Positions 46,904-55,797 of a stretch of DNA of 64,000 bases are shown here, one piece after another. Numbering within the stretch: position 1 is the stretch's first letter; each line of letters begins with the position of its first letter. A program made the translations under genes and the position numbers. The DNA comes from Coccinella septempunctata (Eukaryota > Arthropoda > Insecta > Coleoptera > Coccinellidae), in NCBI RefSeq assembly GCF_907165205.1, contig NC_058192.1, positions 7,998,001-8,062,000 of the forward strand, written 5' to 3'. The notes below the pieces were generated by a model, which did not search any database, was not told the DNA's origin, and worked only from the letters and a program-made list of their open reading frames with translations.

Positions 46904-47300
46904 TTATTTTTTTTTATTTTTATTTATTTATTTACATAAACAGGAACCCCGACAGGATTAACCCAATTATGGGGATTCACTACAATTAAAAAAAAACAAT
47001 ATCTCATTACATCGTGACCAAAAAAACAAACAAAATGAGTTTTCAAAGTTCTAAAACTAAACTATTTATTATAATTTTGAGACAGATACGTCAGTAATTT
47101 TTTTTTAAATTCGGATATTGACAAATTGAAAAGGTCAATACTACCTATATGCCAATTATAAAAACGACTTATCCTCAAACAGGTCGAGTTAAAATATAAA
47201 GATGTTCTTTGGGACATCCTGTACATATACACTAAATATGGATTTTTCAAAGAGTAATCAGATAATATTCCTGCAATGAAACCATGAGTTTTCTTCATTA
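46904..47300 (-). pseudogene. 5'-truncated LINE 3' end with (AAAT)n tail
   Basis: On the minus strand a frame (MKKTHGFIAGILSD, ending LSISEFKKKLLTYLSQNYNK) stops at 47062. About 130 bases of 3' untranslated sequence follow (CCTGTCGGGGTTCCTGTTTA), then a (TAAA)n-type tail at 46904-46935. A C-terminus of the SISEFKKKLLTYL type, a short UTR and a simple tail are typical of a truncated LINE copy. The family is distinct from the LINE at 48338. Confidence 0.6.
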
Positions 47301-48202
47301 ACTCTTTTACTATTCATATTTCATTCTATTTCCTACTTTGTCAGCCAGTTTTAACATCACCAGAAATCCACGAATCCGAAATGAATCCACATTGTCTATT
47401 TTCCTTCCCACAATCTATTTCGACTACCTGAAATCGCTATTTTCACAGCATAGATTCCAAAAATACACCCATAAGTCTCATATTCCCTTCTATTTACCGA
47501 AAACGCGTGCTGCTTAAATAAATATCTGGCCTCTGGCAATATGACGTGCCTGGTATTTAGTCGTCACAGTAACTCAACAAATAACGAAACTATCTTGAGC
47601 TAGTAATAACACGGGGGAGTAAATGGAAAGGGTTGGAGCGGTGGAGATACACCGCAATACAAGTCCCCAACTTCGTGTCTAGTGTACGACTTAATAAGTC
47701 GGCGACGAGAATGGATTCATTTTCGCCGGGAATAACCCGTTTTCACGCTATCAAAATATGGTGTAACGGGAAGATATTTCTTTGGGGGGAGATGGACAGG
47801 GAGTTGTGCCAACACGCAGCAAATTTCACGCGAAGGTTCAATTTTTCCAACGTCTTGAAAATATGTATTCTAAATCATATCATCCTTTTACGAATTCGAA
47901 ATGTTTTTGTTTACTTAGTTTCTTCATGAAAATGCCCTTCTTACTATTATTTATTGAATTGGTCCAATATGAAAATAAATGATATGAAAATAAAATCCTT
48001 TGGGTTTGGTGGTGACTCATGTAAGGAAAAATATGCAAATTTTCGTCTTGCGAGGAAGTAGGGTGGTAAACCATAAAACCCACTAAAACAACTAACTTCC
48101 AGAGGCAGTGTTAGCTCAGGTGTTTTGAGAACAATAGAACATTAAAATTGACGACCACTTCGATCTTAAAATCATTCACAAAGACCTAGACTCCAAAAGA
48201 GT
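47301..48202. other. Unique DNA, no gene seen
   Basis: A 98-codon frame (47633-47929) has no domain. GC-richer patch at 47590-47830. No RNA gene seen. Confidence 0.35.
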
Positions 48203-48337
48203 GTCAGATTAATATGACAATATGAGGGGAGATACCTTGAACCCTGTAGAGTATCTCTACCAAAAATTAGACCTGTATATAGGGGGAATTGTCTAGGACA
48301 GCCTGTAAGAATAGTAAATAAAAAACGATCATTGTAC
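48203..48337. repeat. REP3 family, copy d, left piece (split by LINE)
   Basis: GTGTCAGATTAATATGAC, then ACCCTGTAGAGTATCTCTAC and ATTAGACCTGTATATAGGGG, match 23382-23515 almost base for base. Then the LINE tail interrupts; the repeat resumes at 52397. The outer end TAGTTGGGGAGCC is missing here. Confidence 0.85.
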
Positions 48338-48362
48338 ATAATAATAATAATAATAATAATAA
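48338..48362 (-). repeat. (ATT)n LINE tail
   Basis: About eight ATA/TAT units on the plus strand form the simple-repeat 3' tail of the LINE. Elements of this kind carry such tails in place of poly(A). Confidence 0.9.
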
Positions 48363-48475
48363 ATCTTTATTTATCCTGTGAGACATTTAACAATGTATAG
48401 GACAAGTCAGGAAATTGCATAGAACGAACATATTCATCTAGCAGAAAAAGAGAGCAAGGAAAAAATCCTTAATTC

Positions 48476-51328
48476 CTAAAAAGTATCACAAAGAAATTCA
48501 TCTACACTATAGTAACATTTCTCGTACAACAATGCCTTTACTGCTGCACGAAAACACTTTTTGTCGAGAATTTTTATACCTTCTGGTAGTTTATTGAATA
48601 ACTTGATACATATATAAGTTGGAGATGATTCAAATTTGCTGGTGTTATGCTTGGGTATGGACAACAAACTTACATTTCTTGTGTTATAATGATGAAAGCT
48701 GGAGAGTTTAACATAGAGGTTTTCATTATCCCTAGTGTGGAGAAGACATTTATAAATATAGATACATGGAACAGTCAGAATTTTATGTTTACGGAAGATA
48801 GGTTTACAAGATGTTCGTGAGCTAAGACCAAATATCAAACGTAAGATACGTTTCTGTGCAATGAGTAATCTCATGGAGTCAATTGAGTTGCCCCAGACCT
48901 CAATGTTATATGACAGCTGAGAATAAACTAGACCATAATAGACGTTCAATAATGCTTCGAGTGGAAGCGAGCTCCTCAGTCTGCGTATAGCGTAAAAAGA
49001 AGAGGAGAGTTTTTTACTAACATAGGCAACATGTTCGCACCATCTCAAATTGCTATCGACTATTACACCTAAGAACTTTGTGGAATGTTTGGAACGGAGA
49101 ACCTCCTTTCCAGAACTCAGACTTAACGGAGAGGACTCTCTCAGTTCGAATTTTATCACTTCAGTTTTACCCACATTTAGTATAAGTCCATTTGCCTGAC
49201 ACCATGATGTGAAGGTTTTCAATAACAATTCACACAGATCAATGAGCTCGCCTAAACTCTTTGCTCTCACAACAAATGAGGTATCATCTACAAATATTAC
49301 AATTTTGGCCATCTCTATATGTTCCGATAAATCATTTATAAATAATATGAATAGTAATGGTCCTAGTACCGAACCTTGTGGAACACCGAGTTCAACAGCA
49401 AATTCAGAAGAGCATTGATCTCCCACCCTCACAGTTAATTTACGATGGGTCACGAAACTTACAATCCATCCCAAGAAAGTACCCCGAAATCCAAGATTAT
49501 AAAGTTTACTTTCGAGGAAAATAGGATCAATGGTATCAAAAGCTCGCGACAAGTCGAAAAAAAGACCGGCAACAGCATAACCTTCATCCAAAGATGACTG
49601 AACGAACTGAATAAAATCTACTATAGCAGTCCCAGTTGAGCGTTTAGATCTGAAGCCATGTTGACAATCGGCAATAACATTGAATTTAACTAAGTATGAC
49701 ATCATGCGGTCTAGTATTATTCTTTCTATGACTTTCGAAAATACACTTAATATAGAAATTGGGCGATAGTTGGCCACATCATTCACATCATCCTTCTTGT
49801 GTATTGGAATTACAGTTGCTAGTTTGAAACAGTTTGGAAAAACGCCATAAGAAACTGATTCATTAACAAGATGCGCGAGATGTTCAGAAATATCATCCGC
49901 TATTAGTTTTATTATCCTCACAGAAACCAAATCATGACCAGTCGATTTTTTATTCTTCAATTGATTTATTGCACCAATAACTTCAATCCTATCTACGGGA
50001 TGGAAGTAGAAAGAATGATTGCGAATAGAAGAGGTTGTACATATTTGACTTAGTGCATTACCGTAATTCTGTTCTAGGCTCAATTTAGCAATCTCAGAAA
50101 AATATTTCGCAAAAGAATTGGCTACATCTACATCTTCAGAAATCCCTACACCATCAATAATCAATTTAAATTTACTATTATTATTTTTAGTTTTTTTTGC
50201 AGTTTCCATATTCACTATTCTCCAAACCATTTTATTTTTATTATCAGATATTCTAATCATGTGTTCAAAAAAGCTTAACTTAGTCATCTTTATCATATGG
50301 TTGAAAGCATTCTTTGCGTCCTTGTACAGTTTTTGTGATTGACTAGTTTTCAAATTATTGTTGAGCCAATGAAGATGTTTCAATTCTTCACTAGCTTCTC
50401 TTATTCTGGGTGTTATCCAATTTTTTGTTATGTTGGTTCTTACATTATTATATACTAGTGGACAGTGATACTCAATGAGGCTCCTTATCGTGTCAACAAA
50501 TGTCTGGAACATAATGTTTACATCTGAGTTTTCATATAAATCTGCGAAGGAATAGTTAGAAACATCTTCAGCCAAATTCAACAGATTTTGAGGTGACATA
50601 TTTCTGCACAATTTACGTTGAGGACCATTTTCATGCCTCACTTTATTGTCAACGAAAACATCTAGTAAGAAAGCTTTATGATCGCCAAATTGAACCGGAA
50701 ATACGTCAGCTTTACAATCTTTCATGTCTTTATTTGTTAGAATATAATCGATTTTTGAGGAGGATGTCTGGCCTAATATATTTGTGAAAACCCTTGTTGG
50801 TTGCGATGAAGTGATTTTCAGTTGGAAACAGTCGAATAAATCATTCAGAAGTTGAGTCTGTTTCGAACTCACCTGAAGATAATCAACATTTAGATCACCA
50901 CAGAGAAAGACATGCTCGACCTGTTTGAAACAGTGATGTAATATATTCGACAAGTGTGAGATAAACGATTCAAATTTGTCTGAGTGTGGTCTGTATACAC
51001 TGATGACCCCAAATGCACTCTCCCCAATCATTAACTTAACCGCACTACCCTCACACAGCATCTCCTCAGTGAACTTCATCACCTTTATTTCCTGAGTGTC
51101 CAAACAGTCTCTCGCAAAAATAGCGACACCTCCGTGTTCACGATTCACACGGCAGAAACAGGCCACTAGTTTATAGCCAGGAAATTTAATAATTTCCAGG
51201 CTCTCCCTCGTACACCAATGTTCAACAATGGAGAATATGTCGGGATTCTTTTCTGTTATCAGAAGTAACATCAAATCAACTTTGTTATTAATGGATTGAA
51301 CATTCAACTGCAATAGTCTCAGCTTCAA
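48476..51328 (-). CDS. LINE ORF2: endonuclease and reverse transcriptase
   Basis: This 950-residue protein nicks target DNA and reverse transcribes the element RNA there. Residues 1-230 are an APE-type (EEP) endonuclease: N9 in LQLNVQSI, E36 in SIVEHW, GGVAIFARD, SVYRPH, the GDLN block and SKIDYIL, then FGDHKAF. Reverse transcriptase spans about 465-750: NYRPISIL near 516, FFDLSRAFD near 589, GVPQGSVLGPLLF near 648, and FVDD at 679-682. A C-terminal LINE region follows (KFLGVIVDSN, QKRILRLIFG). There is no RNase H. No ATG precedes the essential N9 motif: the open frame starts at 51376, overlaps ORF1 by 37 nt in the -1 frame, and the position-1 codon used here is TTG. The first ATG is codon 20. 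No stop or frameshift is seen. Confidence 0.95.
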   Translation of the reverse strand: MKLRLLQLNVQSINNKVDLMLLLITEKNPDIFSIVEHWCTRESLEIIKFPGYKLVACFCRVNREHGGVAIFARDCLDTQEIKVMKFTEEMLCEGSAVKLMIGESAFGVISVYRPHSDKFESFISHLSNILHHCFKQVEHVFLCGDLNVDYLQVSSKQTQLLNDLFDCFQLKITSSQPTRVFTNILGQTSSSKIDYILTNKDMKDCKADVFPVQFGDHKAFLLDVFVDNKVRHENGPQRKLCRNMSPQNLLNLAEDVSNYSFADLYENSDVNIMFQTFVDTIRSLIEYHCPLVYNNVRTNITKNWITPRIREASEELKHLHWLNNNLKTSQSQKLYKDAKNAFNHMIKMTKLSFFEHMIRISDNKNKMVWRIVNMETAKKTKNNNSKFKLIIDGVGISEDVDVANSFAKYFSEIAKLSLEQNYGNALSQICTTSSIRNHSFYFHPVDRIEVIGAINQLKNKKSTGHDLVSVRIIKLIADDISEHLAHLVNESVSYGVFPNCFKLATVIPIHKKDDVNDVANYRPISILSVFSKVIERIILDRMMSYLVKFNVIADCQHGFRSKRSTGTAIVDFIQFVQSSLDEGYAVAGLFFDLSRAFDTIDPIFLESKLYNLGFRGTFLGWIVSFVTHRKLTVRVGDQCSSEFAVELGVPQGSVLGPLLFILFINDLSEHIEMAKIVIFVDDTSFVVRAKSLGELIDLCELLLKTFTSWCQANGLILNVGKTEVIKFELRESSPLSLSSGKEVLRSKHSTKFLGVIVDSNLRWCEHVAYVSKKLSSSFYAIRRLRSSLPLEALLNVYYGLVYSQLSYNIEVWGNSIDSMRLLIAQKRILRLIFGLSSRTSCKPIFRKHKILTVPCIYIYKCLLHTRDNENLYVKLSSFHHYNTRNVSLLSIPKHNTSKFESSPTYICIKLFNKLPEGIKILDKKCFRAAVKALLYEKCYYSVDEFLCDTF

Positions 51329-51339
51329 GACAGCATCAA

Positions 51340-52386
51340 CTATGGGTTCTGATGTATCGATTTGCGCTGGTAAAAATTATGTACACTTGCTCTATTTGGC
51401 CAGTGTTCCTGGATAGAGACCTTGTCGTATTCCTCTACCGGGATGAGAACTTTAAAAGAAGAATAACTTTCAGGGTAGCGAGATTTGAGGGATTCACATT
51501 TCACCTCAGAGAAGGTTTTCAACAGAAACATCTGTAGATCTTCTACTTTAGTTTCAGGTTTTAAATTTGATACATGCAGAGCCTTAAATTTTTTTACACC
51601 CTCAACTGTTGAATCAATAAAACTTCCAACAACAAGAGCTCTTTGCCTTTTTCCTTTCACTCTTCTGCGAGAGGCAGTTTGCCACTCTGTTTCACTATCA
51701 GGTTTTGCCAAAATACCAGTATCCTTAGCATCACCATCATGTAAAGTTACTTGTTTTTGATTATTCATCTCACTAGTTTTACTTTGTTTCATTGTTTGTT
51801 TATACCCAGGTATTTCATGGGGTACTGTAACAGAAGGTCTCGGTAAGGTGCCAGTTCTCGACGATCTTGTCGCATTATTATCCATCGGAGTAGCGGTTGC
51901 CGCATGCCTATACGTATACGTATTGCTGGGCTCGCAGATATCCTCATGAACGGTTGCGAGTTCCTTATCTTGTTTACCTTTTTTACTTCTTAGGTTGGAT
52001 ATGATTGTATCCCTCTGGGCGATTTCTTTTTCTAGCATGGAGATTTTAAATTCTGATAGTTTTGAGTTTTCTATCAGTATTTTATTTTTACTCTCCAACT
52101 CGAATATTATTTTCAGCAACAAATCTTGAGTTGACGATTCACTGTTTACAACGATATCATCGACGAGTGGTGGAAATAATTTTTCACTTGTTTCTGAACA
52201 CGCTGGAGAATTAACGAATTCTCTATCACAACACTTTCCCATTTTTCTACTGCAGTGACTGTGGTAGACTTTATTACAAATTGAACAATTCATGCCGGAT
52301 TTTGCAATATTTCTTTTGCAAACAGCACATTCAATATTGTACATTCGCGGAGCGTTTGATGGAACATCCTTACACGTTGACGCCAT
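51340..52386 (-). CDS. LINE ORF1: PHD-finger, coiled-coil, RRM-like protein
   Basis: 348 residues from the ATG at 52386. In this LINE group ORF1 protein binds the element RNA and forms the transposition complex. Residues 20-53 carry a C4HC3-type finger: C20, C23, C34, C37, H42, C45, C52 and/or C53. Residues about 85-150 look like a coiled coil (LESKNKILIENSKLSEFKIS and onward, Leu/Ile spaced by 3-4). The C-terminal part (about 255-345) has the pattern FKALHVSNLKPETKVEDLQM, then SSFKVLIP and HWPNRASVHNFY. It is an RRM-like fold with the WP box seen at the end of many CR1/jockey ORF1 proteins. It ends at the TAG at 51340, 11 bases before the TTG taken as ORF2 start. Intact. Confidence 0.93.
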   Translation of the reverse strand: MASTCKDVPSNAPRMYNIECAVCKRNIAKSGMNCSICNKVYHSHCSRKMGKCCDREFVNSPACSETSEKLFPPLVDDIVVNSESSTQDLLLKIIFELESKNKILIENSKLSEFKISMLEKEIAQRDTIISNLRSKKGKQDKELATVHEDICEPSNTYTYRHAATATPMDNNATRSSRTGTLPRPSVTVPHEIPGYKQTMKQSKTSEMNNQKQVTLHDGDAKDTGILAKPDSETEWQTASRRRVKGKRQRALVVGSFIDSTVEGVKKFKALHVSNLKPETKVEDLQMFLLKTFSEVKCESLKSRYPESYSSFKVLIPVEEYDKVSIQEHWPNRASVHNFYQRKSIHQNP

Positions 52387-52396
52387 GACGACGAAT

Positions 52397-54067
52397 ACTC
52401 GAGCGTGTCAGATTAAGGTACATGTGGTTGAATACATGCTGAAACGTATATATTACACGGGTCAACACCAAATTTGACTTTGACTGCAAAGCATAAAATT
52501 TCGATAGTTTAGATCCTAATTAGACGAAAAAAAAATATATGGCATGAAAAAGTTTGCTTCTGTGTTTAGGAGACTGATTCAACGATATCATTTACAATAA
52601 CTACAAGCAACATGTAGAGCCCATGGCTTATCTTGATTCCAAACAGGAAAGTCAAAATATGCTTCATAGGCTTCAGAGAGAACGTGAAATGTCTTTAATT
52701 CGTATTTCACGTCGCGAATTATAATAAATTGACCACATATAAAACAAGCATCGTATTTACACTTTTTCGACGACATTTGAAGTTTGTCTGGGCTTGTAAA
52801 CAACACATTATCGTTTTTATGACTCGAGTGCCCACTAGTGACACTTTGTAAGGGTAAACACCCCACTCTCATCGCGCGGTTTTTGAATTATTGAAAATTA
52901 TTAAAAAAATGAAGAATGAGTATTAATACTATAACTATCACAAAAGCAAACTTTATACCAAAAAAAGGTATTTTCTATTCGTTTTTGTGCATAATTAACC
53001 GGAAAATCCTAGTATAAACGTTAGGACAAAGAACGAAAAATTTTTTGTAGAGTCGTGTTATCTTTATCTGACAATTAAACGTGACAAAAATGTGTGGAAG
53101 GCCGCCAAACTTGCAAAAAAAACCACTGTGGCTGTTTTCCTCATTTTGAAGCTAATTATTCAAGAATAGCAGAAAAAACATAATCTGACAGTTTCAGCAA
53201 GCCGAAACAATAAAAATTGGTCATAAAGGTCACAAAAATCAGTTTTTTCGAATTTTCTCCACTCCTAGGCTTCAAATTGTTCTCGCATCGTTATAAAAGT
53301 TGTAGAGTATAACATTCTCTACAAATTTTGTCCGAAGCAATTTTTTCTATGTTTGAACGTTTTTGAGATAAATGGCGACGTACATTAGACTGGGTTTCTA
53401 CATTGACCTTGGCCTTACGCATGTGTGGCTAAGCTTCTCGCATTTATCACCCTCTAGCTCGAAAACGGTTGAGTATGTAAAATTGCTCCAGACAAAAGTT
53501 GTATAAAATATTATTGTCTACAACTTTCATAATCAATACACAAACGATTAGAGGTAGAGAAAGGGAGATATTTAAAAAAAATGGCTTGTTATCATCTTCA
53601 AACTGCCAGATTAAGAAAACCCCCCCCTGATTATTGTCAGATTATTTGGTCAACACGTCTGCAACACCGAGATCAACCATCTGTATGAAAATCTGACACG
53701 CTCGAGTATGTACAAGTAACGATTTTTTTGCATATTCAAAGGACCGCTAAAAATATCCTCTAAAATTCTGACACGATCAAAAAAAACCTTTTTACAATTT
53801 TCAACTCTTCCGTACGGTCAGTCCCACCACGCAAACTATCAGATTATTCAGATTAACATGAATTTATTATCAGAGACAAGTAGGTCATATACAGTATCTT
53901 AATCTGACGCGCTGACAATCTTCGAAGACCTGCAGACGCTTTCCCCACCGCTGAAAGTGCATACATCATAGAACCTTTTCTTCTTTCTACCATCTAATCT
54001 TCAACATCCACTAGGTCTCCACAACGCTCGAGTAAATCCCGATTTAGCATCGTCGGCTCCCCAACTA
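52397..54067. mobile_element. REP3 family, copy d, right piece with right terminal repeat
   Basis: It resumes the repeat split by the LINE (CTCGAGCGTGTCAGATTAAG, then GTACATGTGG) and runs to GGCTCCCCAACTA at 54067, the inverse of the left end at 23353. REP3 is therefore a TIR-type mobile element. This is the longest copy: it alone has the 52,470-53,050 region with a cysteine-rich frame. The motif TGTCAGATTA or its inverse recurs at 52406, 53070, 53182, 53606, 53636, 53690, 53832 and 53902. No transposase domain is recognised. Confidence 0.65.
52588..52872 (-). CDS. Cysteine-rich zinc-binding-like protein in REP3 (fragment or first exon)
   Basis: 94 codons from the ATG at 52872; a second ATG (MSSKKCKYDACFICGQF) at codon 33 may be the true start. 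It has a C-x2-C pair (ACFICGQ), then KTFHVLSEAYEAYFDF, the WNQDKPWALHVACSYC block, and a second C-x2-C preceded by H-x3-C. This layout (CxVCGxF, then QDKxWAPHxxCxxC) resembles, from memory, a highly repeated group of uncharacterised proteins in insects and cnidarians. The role is unknown. The frame ends right after the last cysteine at TGTAAATGA; the embedded GTAAAT could be a splice donor, so a longer protein spliced across the LINE-bearing region is possible. Other REP3 copies here have deleted this region. Confidence 0.45.
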   Translation of the reverse strand: MRVGCLPLQSVTSGHSSHKNDNVLFTSPDKLQMSSKKCKYDACFICGQFIIIRDVKYELKTFHVLSEAYEAYFDFPVWNQDKPWALHVACSYCK

Positions 54068-54098
54068 ACCCTGTATTGTAGGTATATTTGTTAGAATG

Positions 54099-54151
54099 TT
54101 AGGTTAGGTTAGGTTAGGTTAGGTTAGGTTAGGTTAGAATGTTAGGTTAGG
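54099..54151 (+). repeat. Interstitial (TTAGG)n telomere-type array
   Basis: Seven perfect TTAGG units plus TTAGA at 54099-54138, a short gap, then two more at 54142-54151. The orientation is G-rich on the plus strand. It lies 31 bp from the right end of REP3 copy d. Confidence 0.9.
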
Positions 54152-55110
54152 TTTGTGGTTGCATTCAAAATGTTAATCGTTAAAAATATTGATAATTCAC
54201 TGGAGTTTTCGATAATTTGATGGTAGTAGCAATGGGTGATATGTTTCGATTGGGACACCCTGTACTATTCAATCTGAACTGAGTGAGACAAGTGTTGGGG
54301 AGGGTTTCCTTCTAGCAGGTCGATAAATGAGTGAATAATCAGGAAATGCCTGGATGCACGTATCCGAAATATAAGCGGCAACATCCAGACCGTTCCCTCA
54401 ATTCTTTCCGTGCGAATAGAAATCAAATTCCGATCGGCGTTCGTTCCACAAAAGGCTTAAAAGGGCTCCCTCAGCCCGATTCATTAGCCCCGCTTCCTCG
54501 CAACTCTTCCTCGTATAAGCGGCGATGTGTGTTAATAACATTCTACTGGAGTTTCTTTTAATTCCGGAACCGGAACACGTAAAGCGATGAATTTATTACC
54601 ATTCAACCCGTTCTGAACTTAATTTCATTAGGCCGTATTGTTTAAAATTGAAAGCCGCGCGGAGTGGCAGAAGGTCCGTAGCGGGGGCGGTTAATTTATC
54701 ATGTAATTTGGGGGATTTGCCCCCGTTTCCGCAGTTGAAGGCTACATTGTGCCGGTGCAGAATCGAATTATGTCTATATTGAAATTATTAGCTGCTGTTA
54801 TTCGGCGAACATTCCGACTTAGGAACGAACCCTTTGAGCACGGATGGATTAGCATCCTTATGTGATTTGAATGAAATTCTGGACGGTTCCCTACACAAAT
54901 TTGTTCCCCTGATTGTGTAAATGCTCAGTACATACGCTTTGTTTGGTATTGTATACAGTTTGATTCTTCTACATAAATGAAATTCCGATGATTCAGGACA
55001 AGAGGGGGTAATACTTAAACCTTCTTTTATGAAAAATATCGTACGACTATTTAAAGTATTGGATGCTGTCAGAAGTAGCTTAGATTTTCAGATTTTGCGA
55101 TTAAAGAAGA
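54152..55110. other. Unique DNA with GC-rich block, no gene seen
   Basis: 54290-54840 is non-repetitive and GC-rich (GCCGCGCGGAGTGGCAGAAG, GGGGGATTTGCCCCCGTTTC) between AT-rich repeats. The 76-codon frame at 54331-54561 has no domain. It is the strongest compositional candidate in the window for conserved regulatory DNA. Confidence 0.4.
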
Positions 55111-55797
55111 AACAGCGGTCTTTGACTCGTACAAATATTTCAACAGTAGATTCTTGAGGTCAGAAGAAACACTTTTATCCTTTACCATTTTTTCCGAATC
55201 GGCTCGGTTTCAGAGATACAGACTGTTGGAAAACCATTAAAAAAATGTCATTTTTAGTTTTATCTCACAAACGGTTTTATCGAATGAAATGAATTTCGGT
55301 ATATAGTTTTTCGTTTATTTGATGAATCTTTGTCGAACACAAGATATCACCCACGTCTTCCAGTTTTCTCGTTATGATCATTACGTACCATAAAACTACC
55401 AAAAATTCAAAAAACCCAACTCTTGAAACTAAGTTGGGTGCCATATAATGAATATTTGAACATTTCGTGAAATAAGAGTATTCCTCATATTTTCTTGTAT
55501 AATGCGCCGTTTTCGAGTAATTTTATATCTAAAAATTAAAAAGTATCCGTGAAACTTGAAAAATTGGGTACTTTGGCTGAATACAACTCTCTTCAAAAGA
55601 TCCACAGATTTAGCTAGTTATTCTGAAAGTAATTTTTTTATTCCAGGGGTGGAACAGCTCATTACTCAAAACTTAAAATAGCTATACCTATCTTTTCATC
55701 AGGGCCGAATAGGAAAAAAATGATAAAAGAAAAAAGTATTTCTTTCGACCTCAAGAAGCTTTTGTTGAATATTTGTACGACAAAGACTCACCCTGTA
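55111..55797. mobile_element. TACAGGGTGAG-ended MITE, copy 3 (most complete)
   Basis: The right end TTGTACGACAAAGACTCACC, then CTG before TATA, is intact. The left end is slightly eroded (ACAGCGGTCTTTGACTCGTA). Terminal inverted repeats extend for roughly 110 bp with imperfect match (CAACAGTAGATTCTTGAGGT against its inverse). Non-coding, about 685 bp. Confidence 0.85.

Larger units (their letters stand above)
48338..52396 (-). mobile_element. CR1/jockey-group LINE with two intact ORFs
   Basis: A 4.06-kb non-LTR retrotransposon on the minus strand: 10 bases of 5' leader, ORF1, ORF2, about 110 bases of 3' UTR and an (ATT)n tail at 48338-48362. It moves by target-primed reverse transcription using the proteins of both ORFs. 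It is inserted in REP3 copy d; the uninterrupted counterpart is at about 23514. A target duplication longer than 1-3 bases is not visible. The very short 5' leader suggests either 5' truncation or an element with almost no 5' UTR. It is the only element here with no coding lesion, so it may be recent. Confidence 0.95.
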
